From: Acidobacteriota bacterium | GTDB taxonomy: Bacteria > Acidobacteriota > Vicinamibacteria > Vicinamibacterales > CAVVIG01 | Reading direction: 5' to 3' | DNA length: 40,793 nucleotides | Assembly: GCA_003222395.1 (NCBI GenBank) | Contig: QHWB01000068.1 | Coordinates: 1-40,793 of the forward strand | Shown here: positions 32,185-40,793 of the stretch, piece after piece | How positions within the stretch are numbered: the stretch's first letter is position 1 | Layout of the letters: the number at the start of each line of letters is the position of its first letter | The notes under the pieces: model-generated | Database searches by the model: none | Seen by the model: only the letters and a program-made list of their open reading frames with translations | Told to the model about the DNA's origin: nothing | Program-made: the position numbers and the translations under genes

Positions 32185-33699
32185 ATGAGAATCGCAACAT
32201 TGATTGCCCTGCTCGGTGCGGCGACGCCTGACGCATTGAATGCAGCGGCGCCTGCGCCGAGAGCGTGCGAATCGCTCGCGCAGATGAAGGTGACGAACGG
32301 ACGGGTGCTGTCGGCTGATTCCGTGCACGCCGGCGCGTTCGCGCCTCCAAATGCGGCCAACGCGAATGCGACCGCGCCGTTCAAAACGCTCCCGGCGTTC
32401 TGTCGCGTGACGCTGAAGCTGACTCCGTCCAGTGACTCCGACATCCGCGTTGAAGTCTGGCTGCCGCAGTCCGGATGGAATCACAAACTGCAGGCGTCCG
32501 GGAACGGCGGATTAGGCGGTGCGATTCCATATCCGGCGATGGCGGCGTCGGTGAAAGCTGGATATGCAGCTGCGGGGACGGACTCCGGTCACGTCGGCGG
32601 CAACGCCGATTTCGTCGCCGGCCATCCCGAGAAACTCGTGGACTTCGCATATCGGGCGATTCACGAGATGACGGTCACCGCAAAAACGATCGTTACCGCG
32701 CATTACGACGCGCTCCCCACGCGCGCGTATTTCAACTCGTGCTCGACCGGTGGACGCCAGGCGCTGATTGAAGCGCAGCGCTATCCCGACGATTTCGACG
32801 GCATCGTCGCCGGCGATCCATCGTGGGACCAGATGCGGCTCTACGCCGCGCGCGTGTGGTTGAACACGTACGTCAATCGCACGCCGGCGGCGGTGATTCC
32901 CGCGAGCAAGTATCCGATGATCCACGACGCCGTCCTCGACAAGTGCGATGCCCTGGACGGTGTGAAAGACGGCGTCATCGAGGATCCGAGCAAGTGCTCC
33001 TTCGATTTCACGACGTTGACGTGCAGTAGAGAGGACCGTGCCGATTGCCTGACGAAAGATCAGGTCGAGACCGCGAACGCGATGACGCGTCCGATCCGCG
33101 ATCCGAAGAGCGGCGCCGTGCTGCATCCGGGCCGCTACTATCCGGGATCCGAACTCGGATGGGGCGGCGTGGCGGGGCCATCACCGTCCGGCGAATCACA
33201 CGAAGGGATGCGGAAGATCGTCTTCACGCCCGACTGGGACTACCACGCCATCAAAGTGCCCGACGACGTGGAGCGCGCGGTGAAGGCGGACAAGGGACTG
33301 CTATATGGCGGCGATCCGGATGTTTCGCGTTTCTTCAAGCGCGGCGGCAAGCTGCTGATGTATCACGGCTGGGCCGATCCGCTCGTCTCGCCCGACACGA
33401 GCCTGATCATGTTCAAGCGGATCAACGACACGGTCGGAGCGTCGGCCGCGAATTCGCTCGCGCTGTTCATGGTGCCGGGCATGGGGCACTGCCAAGGCGG
33501 TGCCGGCACCGACGTCTTCGACAAAGTCGCCGCGGTCGATCAGTGGGTCGAAACGGGGAAGAAGCTGCAGTCGATCGAAGCCGCACACATGAACGCCGGC
33601 GTCGTCGATCGCACGCGTCCGCTGTGCGCGTATCCGGCGACGGCGCACTACAACGGCACCGGCAGCACGGATCATGCGGAGAGTTTTCGGTGTCAGTAG
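32185..33699 (+). CDS. Tannase / feruloyl esterase family secreted esterase
   Basis: A 504-residue alpha/beta hydrolase that would cleave gallate, ferulate or similar aromatic esters of plant polymers outside the cytoplasm. A signal peptide (about 1-21) is followed by the family's CS-D-HC layout: C186-S187 in FNSCSTGGRQ (nucleophile S187 and a disulfide cysteine), D398 in GWADPLVSP, and H435-C436 in PGMGHCQGG. A further cysteine cluster in the lid (about 254-288) probably binds calcium or forms disulfides, as in this family. The length is normal. It stands alone, with a decayed sulfatase upstream on the other strand. Confidence 0.92.
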   Translation: MRIATLIALLGAATPDALNAAAPAPRACESLAQMKVTNGRVLSADSVHAGAFAPPNAANANATAPFKTLPAFCRVTLKLTPSSDSDIRVEVWLPQSGWNHKLQASGNGGLGGAIPYPAMAASVKAGYAAAGTDSGHVGGNADFVAGHPEKLVDFAYRAIHEMTVTAKTIVTAHYDALPTRAYFNSCSTGGRQALIEAQRYPDDFDGIVAGDPSWDQMRLYAARVWLNTYVNRTPAAVIPASKYPMIHDAVLDKCDALDGVKDGVIEDPSKCSFDFTTLTCSREDRADCLTKDQVETANAMTRPIRDPKSGAVLHPGRYYPGSELGWGGVAGPSPSGESHEGMRKIVFTPDWDYHAIKVPDDVERAVKADKGLLYGGDPDVSRFFKRGGKLLMYHGWADPLVSPDTSLIMFKRINDTVGASAANSLALFMVPGMGHCQGGAGTDVFDKVAAVDQWVETGKKLQSIEAAHMNAGVVDRTRPLCAYPATAHYNGTGSTDHAESFRCQ

Positions 33700-34030
33700 G
33701 CGCGCCGGCGTGCCTGCCCGACGATCGGTGTACTCGGGCCGAGGACCAAAAGGACAGACGGCCAAACGCACCGCGGCAGTATTGCCGTCACACCGACGCG
33801 TGCCGATTCGGCTTCATGGCATCGAGCACGCCGGCATTGTGAGCGATCGCAGCGTCGCGCCGCTGATCATCCGACGCCACACCCGCGGGCGGCGACGTTT
33901 GAGTTTGCGCGTCGCGGCGCCGGATGATTGTTCGCAATTGGGACGCAGCCGTCCATCCGCGATCGTCACTCAACCGAGTGCGAGAAAACGCTCGAATCGC
34001 GTTGAGCAGCGATTCCCGAGCGGACGTGTG
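33700..34030. other. Non-coding stretch between the tannase-family and ADOP genes
   Basis: About 330 bases between two converging genes. Open frames cross it on both strands but lack recognisable motifs or ribosome sites. I see no gene, repeat or clear terminator. Confidence 0.5.
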
Positions 34031-36532
34031 TCATTCGTAACGGAGCGCGAGGATCGGATCGACGCGGCTCGCGCGATGCGCCGGGATCAATCCAGCGAGC
34101 GCCGAAATGATCGTCAATAGCAGCGTCGTACCCACCGCGACCCACGGGTCGTGGCCTTGGATGCCATACAGCTGAGCCGACACGAACTTGCCGAGTCCCA
34201 ATCCCGTCGGAATGCCGACTGCGAGGCCGATCGCCAACAGCAACAGCACTTCCTGCATTACCGACCAGAGAATCGCGATCTGCTGCGCGCCGAGGGCTAT
34301 CCGAATGCCGAGCTCTTTTCGGCGCCGCGCGACGACGAACGCCATCACCCCGTAGAGACCGATTGATGCGAGCAGCGTGGCGAGCATGCCAAATCCTGCC
34401 GACAGCAATGCGACGAGTCGATCGGTGAGCAGCGTCTCGTCGAGCTGCGCCTGCACCGTCTTCGTTTCGAACACCGGCAGCGATCGATCGAGCGCCTGCA
34501 ATTCGCGTCGCACGCGCGCGAACGCCGCCGACGAGGACATCGTCGTCCGCACGTAGAACGTCGCGCCCCCTTTGCCCCACAATGGGATGAAGACCTGCCG
34601 CCGCACGCCTTCGCGCGGTCCTTCGTACAGCGAGTCGTCGGCGACGCCGATGATTTCGATATCGAGTTTCGGATTCGGACCGCCACCCTGTCCGAGGTGA
34701 CGGCCCAACGCGCTCTTGTCGCCGAAGAAGTGTTTGGCAAACCGGCGATTGACGATAGCAATCTTCGCGTCCTGGCGGACGTCCGACTGGTTGAAATCGC
34801 GCCCCTCGAGAACCGGGATCTGCATCGTCTTGAAATAGTCGGGCGACAGCGCGTTCATGAACGCCTGCATGTCTTCGCCGTCGGCGGCCTTGTGCCCTTC
34901 GACCGCCGTGCGGTTGTCCCACTCGTTGCCGCTCAGGATAGGCACGGCGGCGAGCGCCGCTGATGTGACGCCCGCCGACCCGCGCAACCGATCGAGCAGT
35001 TCTTGATAGAGATGCATCGTCCGCGGACCGTCGTAGCCGTTCAATTGCGGCGCGAGTTGAAACGTGATGAGGTTGTCGAGCGCGACGCCCGTGTCGGTGG
35101 TCTTCAGGTTCTGCAGGCTGCGGACGAACAGCCCCGCGCCAAAGAGCAGCAAGAAGCTGAGCGCGACTTGCGCGGTTACGAGACCCTTGCGCAAGAACAG
35201 CGACCCGCTGCCGCCGGCAATCGAGCCCATCGTGTCTTTGAGCGTCGTCCATGGATCCGATCGGCTCGCGCGAATCGCGGGGATCAGTCCGAAGATGATG
35301 CCGGTCGCTCCGGTCAAGACCGCCATGACGCCGAGGATCCGCAGGTCGGGACGCGCGGTAATCGACAGCGGCTGACCGTCATTCGGCACGAGCGCGAGCA
35401 GCGCGCGCGTCAGCGCAACCGCAAGCGCGACGCCGACGATGCCACCGAGCGCCGACAGGACGCAGCTCTCGACGAGCATCTGACGGACCAGACGTCCACG
35501 TGATGCGCCCAGCGACAAGCGGACCGCGAGCTCTTTCTGCCGCGTGAACGCGCGTGCGATCAGCAGGTTCGCGACGTTCGCGCACGCGATCAGCAACACG
35601 AGACCGACCATGCACATCAACACGATGAGGCCGGTCGAGAAATCGTTGCGCAGCGGCGAGAATCCGGTCGCCGCCGTGGTGACGAGCATCTTCCCTTTCA
35701 TGAACTGATCGCGGAAATATGCGGACCAATCCTTCGCCGCCGGCAGCGTGATCTCGTACTGGCGGATTTGCGTGAAGAGCAGTTGGAGCGGCGCGGCGGC
35801 GGTTTCGACCGTGTATCCCGGCTTCAACCGCCCGAAGACTTGCACCCAACGCGCGCGCCGATCGTCCGCGCGCATCCACGTCCACTCCGGCAACATGACG
35901 CGCTTCATCAGGATCGGCACGCGGATCTGCGGCGACTGCGTCGGATCGAGGCCGCGGAATTCGGCGGACGACACGCCGACGATGTTCATCGGGTAGTCGT
36001 TGACGAGGATTTTCTTCCCTATGACATTCGGATCGCGCGCGAAGCGGCGCACCCAGTAGTCGTAACCGAGCACGACAACGGGATGGCCGCCGTAGACGCG
36101 GTCATCTTCTTCGGAGGAAAACACGCGTCCGATCGCCGGTTTCACGCCGAGCATCGAGAAGTAGTTGCCCGACACCAGTTCGGCATTGACCCGCTCGGTC
36201 TCGTTGTCGATGCTGACCGACGCCGGCGCGAGGCGACGGCAGATCACTTCGCCGAGCGGTTCGGCGCGCTGCTGCAGGTCTTGGTAGACGGGGTACGAAT
36301 GCATCCGCGTGCCCATGTTGCTGCCGTTGTGCGCACCCTGTTGATAAAGCATCACCAGCCGATCCGGGTCTTTGACCGGCAGCTTGCGCAACAGGATTTG
36401 ATCCATCAGCGTGAAAATCGCCGTGTTCGCGCCAATCCCAAGCGCGAGCGACAGCGTCGCGACGATGGCAAAGAGTGGATTGCGGCGCAGCCCGCGGATG
36501 GCCAGGCGCAGGTCTGCCGTCGAAGCAGTCAT
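34031..36532 (-). CDS. ADOP-type FtsX/MacB-like permease
   Basis: An 833-residue membrane protein with the duplicated-permease layout of ADOP proteins, which are strongly expanded in Acidobacteria. The N-terminal block DLRLAIRGLRRNPLFAIVA precedes a first transmembrane helix (about 21-42). A MacB-type periplasmic domain (about 50-240) follows, then an FtsX domain with three helices (about 275-425), a second periplasmic domain (about 470-680) and a final FtsX domain (about 700-833, ending SRVDPILALRYE). No ATPase gene is adjacent, which is usual for these orphan permeases. The substrate is unknown, with toxin or lipoprotein export the usual guesses. ATG 36532 is preferred and ATG 36559 is also possible. 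The PadR regulator that often precedes such genes was not seen. Confidence 0.92.
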   Translation of the reverse strand: MTASTADLRLAIRGLRRNPLFAIVATLSLALGIGANTAIFTLMDQILLRKLPVKDPDRLVMLYQQGAHNGSNMGTRMHSYPVYQDLQQRAEPLGEVICRRLAPASVSIDNETERVNAELVSGNYFSMLGVKPAIGRVFSSEEDDRVYGGHPVVVLGYDYWVRRFARDPNVIGKKILVNDYPMNIVGVSSAEFRGLDPTQSPQIRVPILMKRVMLPEWTWMRADDRRARWVQVFGRLKPGYTVETAAAPLQLLFTQIRQYEITLPAAKDWSAYFRDQFMKGKMLVTTAATGFSPLRNDFSTGLIVLMCMVGLVLLIACANVANLLIARAFTRQKELAVRLSLGASRGRLVRQMLVESCVLSALGGIVGVALAVALTRALLALVPNDGQPLSITARPDLRILGVMAVLTGATGIIFGLIPAIRASRSDPWTTLKDTMGSIAGGSGSLFLRKGLVTAQVALSFLLLFGAGLFVRSLQNLKTTDTGVALDNLITFQLAPQLNGYDGPRTMHLYQELLDRLRGSAGVTSAALAAVPILSGNEWDNRTAVEGHKAADGEDMQAFMNALSPDYFKTMQIPVLEGRDFNQSDVRQDAKIAIVNRRFAKHFFGDKSALGRHLGQGGGPNPKLDIEIIGVADDSLYEGPREGVRRQVFIPLWGKGGATFYVRTTMSSSAAFARVRRELQALDRSLPVFETKTVQAQLDETLLTDRLVALLSAGFGMLATLLASIGLYGVMAFVVARRRKELGIRIALGAQQIAILWSVMQEVLLLLAIGLAVGIPTGLGLGKFVSAQLYGIQGHDPWVAVGTTLLLTIISALAGLIPAHRASRVDPILALRYE

Positions 36533-37072
36533 GGCTGCTTTGACGTGGGCGGGCGCCAAACGGTTGTCGCGGGCGCGGCCGACCTATTCGCTGGTCGACC
36601 CAGTGGTCGGCATCGCGCAAACCGAGGCGAAAGCGATGGCCTTTTTCGTTTCCGTGCGTGCCTCGCCGAGCGCGACGATCTCATCGGTCTCTGATTTCCT
36701 CAAACTCGCATTGGCATGTCGATGGAAGCGGCTCCTCCGGCAGCACACCCGCTGTCTATAGCCCGCTTCGCATAACGCCGAGGAAGGTCACATTGCCGCA
36801 TCGGGAAACACAAAGGCGAAAGCCAAGAGGATTGCGAACGGCATGCGGATCCGGTGACGCGTTCGGTCAATCGTGCAGCGCGGACCCTCTAACGGCGAGC
36901 GATGTACGGAATCAGGCTGATACGAAACGCCAGAAGCTGGAACGTAGCGCCGCCCACTTCGCGAATTCTCTCTTCTGAAATCCCGCAAAAATCGGGAGCC
37001 ACAGTGGCACGCCGTCCGCAAGGCAGCGATGTGATCCAACGGATCGTCCATCGTTGGATGCGGCTCGCCTTT
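36533..37072. other. Non-coding stretch upstream of the ADOP gene
   Basis: About 540 bases between two minus-strand genes. Short frames exist on both strands, for example one ending near 36889 in FQLLAFRISLIPYIARR, but none has family motifs or a convincing start. It probably holds the ADOP promoter. I see no repeats or RNA genes. Confidence 0.5.
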
Positions 37073-38218
37073 CTACACCTCGACCGCGACGCGCAACGCC
37101 CGGTCGAGATCAGCCCAGAGGTCCTCGACGGCCTCGATGCCGACACTCAAGCGCAGAAGGGAGGGCGGCAGGTGCTCCTGCCCCGGCACGCTCGCGCGGC
37201 GCTCGATGGTGGATTCCACCGCGCCTAGGCTCGTGGCATGTTGAATCAGCCGCAGCCGGGCGCAGACCGCGTCCGCAGCCTCGGCGCCCCCGCGGATGTC
37301 AAACGAGATGATCGTCCCAAAGCCTTTCAGCTGGCGGCGCGCCGCCTTGTGCGTCGCGTGGCTCGCCAAGCCCGGGTAGCGCGTGATCAGCACCTCCGGA
37401 TGATCGGCCAGGCGCTCGGCGAGGACCATGGCGTTTCGTTGCGCGCGCTCCAGCCGCACGGCCAGCGTTCGCGCGCCGCGGACGGCGAGAAACGTCTCGA
37501 GCGTGCCGGGTGTCGCGCCTGCCAATTCCCGTGCCTGCCGCAACGCGGCTAGCAACGCCGAGTCCCGGACCGTGATCACGCCGCCGAGCAAGTCCGAGTG
37601 CCCGCCGATGAACTTCGTCACCGACTCCACCGCGACGTCGGCGCCGAGCGCCAGCGGCCGCTGGTTCAAGGGCGTGGCGAAGGTGTTATCCACGCCCAGG
37701 ATCGCGCACGGCTTGCGCGGCGCCGCGCAGATCGTTTCCAGCTCCGCCACCACCAGCAGCGGATTGGAGGGCGATTCCAACCAGATCAGATCTGACTCGG
37801 CGCATGCCTGAATCCAACTTGCCGTGTCGGCGACCGCGATTCGATGTACGCTCCAGCGGCCTCGGCTTTGTCCCGCGTTGGCGAGTCCCGCCACTCCCTG
37901 GTAGCAGTCATCGGGCAGCGCCACTGTCGCGCCGGTAGGAAGCTGGTCGAAAATCGCGGTGATCGCTGCCATGCCTGACGCGAAAGCGACCGACGAGCCT
38001 CCCTCGAGGCCGCCGACGATCTCCTCCAACGCGTCCCAGCTCCGCGTACCGTCGTCTCGCGCATAGGCCCGCTGTCCGCCCAGCACGAAGTTCGACGCGG
38101 GGCATGGCGAAACGTTGAGTGGCGCGCCGGGCCTGCGATCTCGCCCCGCCGATACCAGCCAAGACTCAATCGACCCCACGTCACCCGCGTGGGGCCCTGT
38201 CGTATCGCTCGATCCCAT
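37073..38218 (-). CDS. Cystathionine gamma-synthase/lyase family PLP enzyme
   Basis: A 381-residue fold-type I enzyme of the Cys/Met metabolism family. The PLP lysine is K202 in ESVTKFIGGHSD. The usual FASGMAAI (79-86), DNTFATP (177-183) and RYPGLASH segments are present, and the ending SVGIEAVEDLWADLDRAL is characteristic. It catalyses gamma-replacement or elimination in the interconversion of cysteine, homocysteine and methionine. Family members of different specificity cannot be told apart by eye. The N-terminal Y-x-R tetramer-contact motif is present as YAR (52-54), followed by an unusual DDGTRSWDALE in place of YxRxxNPT. It is not adjacent to other sulfur genes, although a cysteine-synthase-family gene lies about 6 kb away. 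Confidence 0.9.
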   Translation of the reverse strand: MGSSDTTGPHAGDVGSIESWLVSAGRDRRPGAPLNVSPCPASNFVLGGQRAYARDDGTRSWDALEEIVGGLEGGSSVAFASGMAAITAIFDQLPTGATVALPDDCYQGVAGLANAGQSRGRWSVHRIAVADTASWIQACAESDLIWLESPSNPLLVVAELETICAAPRKPCAILGVDNTFATPLNQRPLALGADVAVESVTKFIGGHSDLLGGVITVRDSALLAALRQARELAGATPGTLETFLAVRGARTLAVRLERAQRNAMVLAERLADHPEVLITRYPGLASHATHKAARRQLKGFGTIISFDIRGGAEAADAVCARLRLIQHATSLGAVESTIERRASVPGQEHLPPSLLRLSVGIEAVEDLWADLDRALRVAVEV

Positions 38219-38359
38219 TGCCCAAGTGTAGCAACCGTCGTCCCCTTGACGGAGGCGCGAGCACGATTTCGTTGGGAATCCTTATCTTTCAGCCACATGT
38301 GACTGTCAAGGAACAGGTGCGGATCGATGCGGGAATTTCGGCGTTCTGCGTAAGTAATG

Positions 38360-38624
38360 CCTGGTCGCGATCCTGTCAGTGTGCGGTCTTGCTTTTGCGC
38401 AGAACTCTTCGCGGGGGCAAGAAGCAAACCCCTCGACGACGTCTGACGCACAACTCTCATTCGGTGCGTTGAAGAGGCTGGCGGGCACGTGGACCGGTCG
38501 AGTCGCGACCGATCCGCGTAATCCCGAGATAGACGGGGACATCCAAGTCACGATGCGCGTGGCCTCCCGCGGAAGCGTCTTAATCGTCGTCCTCAACTGG
38601 CCTGCACTGTTGTTGAAGAAGTAA
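38360..38624 (+). pseudogene. Truncated remnant of a small secreted protein
   Basis: The frame reads LVAILSVCGLAFAQ, a signal peptide, then SFGALKRLAGTWTGRVATDPRNPEIDG and IQVTMRVASRGSVLI before breaking off into VVLNWPALLLKK and a stop. The body resembles the opening of secreted proteins that begin with an LAGTW-type lipocalin-like motif and run to about 150 residues. Only about 80 residues remain. An in-frame TAA precedes the signal peptide, and the nearest ATG (38357) is one base out of frame. This suggests a 5' frameshift as well as loss of the 3' half. GTG 38379 could still start an 81-residue peptide. Confidence 0.5.
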
Positions 38625-38697
38625 GTCAAGAATTCACGGCAGTCATCAACCGCGCGTCCCACGCTGGATGGTTTCCGGTCGCGTTATGTTGTGGTGC

Positions 38698-40317
38698 CTA
38701 CGGCATCGAGATCGTCTCGCCCGGAAGCGCCGGCGTGTGAACCGGACGCCGGCGTGCCTTTGTCGCCTGCTCGAAGCTGTAGCCGAGTGAGAGCAGTTTC
38801 GACTCGCCGAACGCGCGGCCGAAGAACGACAGTCCGACCGGCAGGCTGTCGCCGGTGAATCCAGCCGGCACGATCAAATCCGGGAATCCGGTGAGGTTCG
38901 CGATGTCTGTCGCGCCGAGTCCCGAGGCCGACAGCGCCGAAGCGACGGTGGTGCCGGCGCCCGCGGTGGCGGTGATGAGGCTCGGGCGGCGCGACGCGGT
39001 GGGATACACGATCGCGTCGAGCTGTTGCGCCTCGAACATTCCTTCGACAACGGCGCGCACCATCGGCAGTCCATAGTCATGGACCGCGGTGTAGCGGTAA
39101 TCGGTCATCGAGCCTGCCTCGACCTCCCGCTTGAAGAGCGTCCAACGGCTCGGATTCGGCCGCGCACCATCGCCGCGCGTGCCGGTGAATTGGTTGGCCC
39201 GCTCGATCATCTCGCCGAGTGTTTTCGGATACTTCGGACCAGTGCCCTTCAGGTATTCCGCGATCTGCACCGCGAATTCCGGATAACGAATTGCGGTGTA
39301 GAACTCGCCCTTCACGTCGAGCAGCCACTTCGGGTATCGGACATCGACCAGCGTCGCTCCCGCCTTGCGCATCGCGGAGAACGCGGCCTCCATCACCCAG
39401 TCGACGTCGGGATCGGCGCCCATGAAGTCTCGCGCCACGCCGATCCGCGCGCCGTTGAGCGCATCGACGCGAAGGCCCGCGGTGTAACCGGTCTGGAATT
39501 TCGCTTCGCTCTTCGCGGTCGCCGGGTCGGCGGCGTCGACGCCGGTCATGATGCCGAGCGCGGCCGCCACGTCGAACACGCTGCGCGCCATCGGACCGCC
39601 GGTGTCGAAGCTGAGCGCCAGGGGAATGATGCCGGAGCGGCTCAGCAACCCGTGCGTCGGCTTCAATGCGGCGATGCCGTTCGTGGTCGCCGGTCCTCGA
39701 ATCGAGCCCCCGGTGTCGGTGCCCATCCCAACGACCGCGTACGCCGCGGCGATCGCGACGCCGGTGCCGCCCGACGATCCCGAAGGGCCGCGCGTGAGGT
39801 CGTGCGGGTTCAGCGACTGGCCGCCGAGCGAGCTGTAGGTTCCGCCCGATGCAAACTCTGACATGTTCACTTTGGCGAGAATGATCGCGCCGGCATCGCG
39901 CAGCTTCTTGACGACGAACGCGTCCTTCGAGGGAATCGATCCTTCGAGCAGGATCGAGCCGCCGGTGGTCGGCATGTCGAATGTGTCGTAATTGTCCTTG
40001 AGGACGACGGGGATGCCGTGAAGGGGCGATCGACGGCCCTTGGCCTTTCGCTCTGCGTCGAGCGCGCGGGCCTGCTCGAGCGCCCTGGGGTTGAGAAAGA
40101 TCACCGCATGCAGCGTCGGCCCGTTGCGGTCGAACGCGTCGATCCGTGCCAGACATATCCTGGTCAGCGCCTCGGACGTCAACGTGCCGGCATCGAAGGC
40201 CGCGTTGATGTCGGCGATAGTCGCCGCGTCGACTTCTATCGTTCTGGCAGTGGCGGAACCGAGCGGGAGGAGCGTCGCGACGGCGATCGCGACCCATAAG
40301 CGGTGAGTTCGTGGCAT
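38698..40317 (-). CDS. Exported amidase (amidase signature family)
   Basis: A 539-residue hydrolase of carboxamides with the Ser-cisSer-Lys triad: K107 in VVLKDNYD, the cis-serine in GPSGSSGGTG (about 181-182) and the nucleophile S205 in GTDTGGSIRGPA. A signal peptide (about 1-24, ending SATA) places it in the periplasm or outside. The ATG at 40317 has a strong AGGAGG 5 bases upstream, so the longer open frame is not used. The final blocks FPDLIVPAGF and LPVGLSFFGRAF are typical of this family's secreted members. The substrate is unknown. A cluster role is unlikely, since the gene is isolated and divergent from the last gene. Confidence 0.92.
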   Translation of the reverse strand: MPRTHRLWVAIAVATLLPLGSATARTIEVDAATIADINAAFDAGTLTSEALTRICLARIDAFDRNGPTLHAVIFLNPRALEQARALDAERKAKGRRSPLHGIPVVLKDNYDTFDMPTTGGSILLEGSIPSKDAFVVKKLRDAGAIILAKVNMSEFASGGTYSSLGGQSLNPHDLTRGPSGSSGGTGVAIAAAYAVVGMGTDTGGSIRGPATTNGIAALKPTHGLLSRSGIIPLALSFDTGGPMARSVFDVAAALGIMTGVDAADPATAKSEAKFQTGYTAGLRVDALNGARIGVARDFMGADPDVDWVMEAAFSAMRKAGATLVDVRYPKWLLDVKGEFYTAIRYPEFAVQIAEYLKGTGPKYPKTLGEMIERANQFTGTRGDGARPNPSRWTLFKREVEAGSMTDYRYTAVHDYGLPMVRAVVEGMFEAQQLDAIVYPTASRRPSLITATAGAGTTVASALSASGLGATDIANLTGFPDLIVPAGFTGDSLPVGLSFFGRAFGESKLLSLGYSFEQATKARRRPVHTPALPGETISMP

Positions 40318-40502
40318 GGACGCCTCCTGAAAGACCGGTAAGTATGACTTGGATTCTGACGGGCGCGTCGCTCGCGGTGAGTGGTGCTGGCGCGTCTCTC
40401 GCCGGTCGATCGCGCACTCCGAGCCGACCGCACGTGCGTGTTGCAGATCGAGGCGGCGCGGGAGCACCATATGCGGCCACAATCGAGTGCAGGAGAACCG
40501 CC

Positions 40503-40793
40503 ATGAATGTCAGATGCACCGCGTTGGTTGGCGCTGCCGTCGCAGTCGTGCTTTCCTCGGCACCTGTCCACGCCGGCGACGAACAGGCGGACAGGAAGCA
40601 AGTCCAACAGCTGTTCGAAAAGTATTTGTCGTCGGTGAAAGGCGCCGATCTGGTGCTGGCGTCGGAGGTGTGGTCGCAAACCGCAGATGTCGTCGCGGTG
40701 ACGCCGTTCGGCCGGTTTCAGGGTTGGGACAGCGTCAAAACGAACATCTACATCAATTTCCTCCAGAAGGCCTTCTCGGAACGAAATCTGGAA
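40503..40793 (+). CDS. Secreted SnoaL/DUF4440-like protein (partial, runs off the window)
   Basis: The first 97 residues of a protein with a signal peptide (about 1-24, ending VHAG) and then a helix followed by VLASEVWSQTADVVAVTPFGRFQGWDSVK, the pattern of SnoaL/NTF2-like small-barrel proteins. AGGAG lies eight bases before the ATG. The 185-base gap to the divergent amidase start should hold both promoters. Its C-terminus lies beyond the right edge. Confidence 0.7.
   Translation, partial: MNVRCTALVGAAVAVVLSSAPVHAGDEQADRKQVQQLFEKYLSSVKGADLVLASEVWSQTADVVAVTPFGRFQGWDSVKTNIYINFLQKAFSERNLE

Noticed and set aside
33674-34120. Plus-strand open frame of about 148 codons after the tannase-family gene
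   Set aside because: No ribosome site or motif, Arg-rich composition, and it runs into the convergent ADOP gene.
38174-38194. Perfect inverted repeat CCCCACG / CGTGGGG
   Set aside because: It falls inside the first codons of the cystathionine-synthase-family gene. A 7-base GC-rich stem is unremarkable there, and no second copy was seen.

Overview
The window is high-GC, densely packed bacterial chromosome, and the gene content points to Acidobacteriota, perhaps the Vicinamibacteria. This is an inference. It rests on a long ADOP-type FtsX permease, an ExeA-like ATPase with a SPOR tail, secreted metallo-beta-lactamase-fold proteins, a tannase-family esterase and a Tes-like radical SAM enzyme. 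I saw no rRNA, tRNA, CRISPR array, insertion sequence or phage gene.

Left part (1-5264): the tail of an unknown gene, AlkB (DNA repair), a HupE/UreJ-like membrane protein, two tandem metallo-beta-lactamase-fold paralogues, a secreted HEASH-motif protein and a LOG-family protein.

Central part (5489-24001): a coherent type II fatty acid/polyketide-like cluster resembling the aryl-polyene/xanthomonadin class. It has an active ketosynthase, a ketosynthase-like partner that has lost its catalytic residues (chain-length-factor-like), an ACP, a ketoreductase, a FabZ-like dehydratase and an acyl-AMP ligase. It also has a LolA-like carrier, an MMPL/RND exporter, a family 2 glycosyltransferase, an LpxL-like acyltransferase, a flavin-dependent halogenase-like oxidoreductase and a UbiE-like methyltransferase. 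Less usual companions are a cobalamin-binding radical SAM enzyme, a PHP phosphoesterase, a NodB deacetylase and a 973-residue protein that appears to join a glycosidase-like domain, a LolA-like domain and an outer-membrane barrel. No enoyl reductase and no aromatic-starter enzyme (ammonia lyase or chorismatase) is present. The expected product is therefore a polyunsaturated acyl chain that is modified, attached to a lipid or sugar carrier and moved to the outer membrane.

Immediately downstream (24121-26019), behind its own putative promoter, is a radical SAM protein resembling the tetraether-synthase (Tes/MJ0619) family. Acidobacteria make membrane-spanning iso-diabolic acid lipids, so this is a candidate lipid-coupling enzyme. 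An HxlR-type regulator with a palindromic upstream site faces it.

Right part (26998-40793): accessory and housekeeping genes. These are an outer-membrane-like protein, a DUF1801 protein, an ExeA-like ATPase carrying a 21-bp minisatellite, a cysteine-synthase-family enzyme, a frameshifted alkylsulfatase remnant, a tannase/feruloyl esterase, an ADOP permease, a cystathionine gamma-synthase-like enzyme, a truncated secreted-protein remnant, an exported amidase and the start of a SnoaL-like protein.
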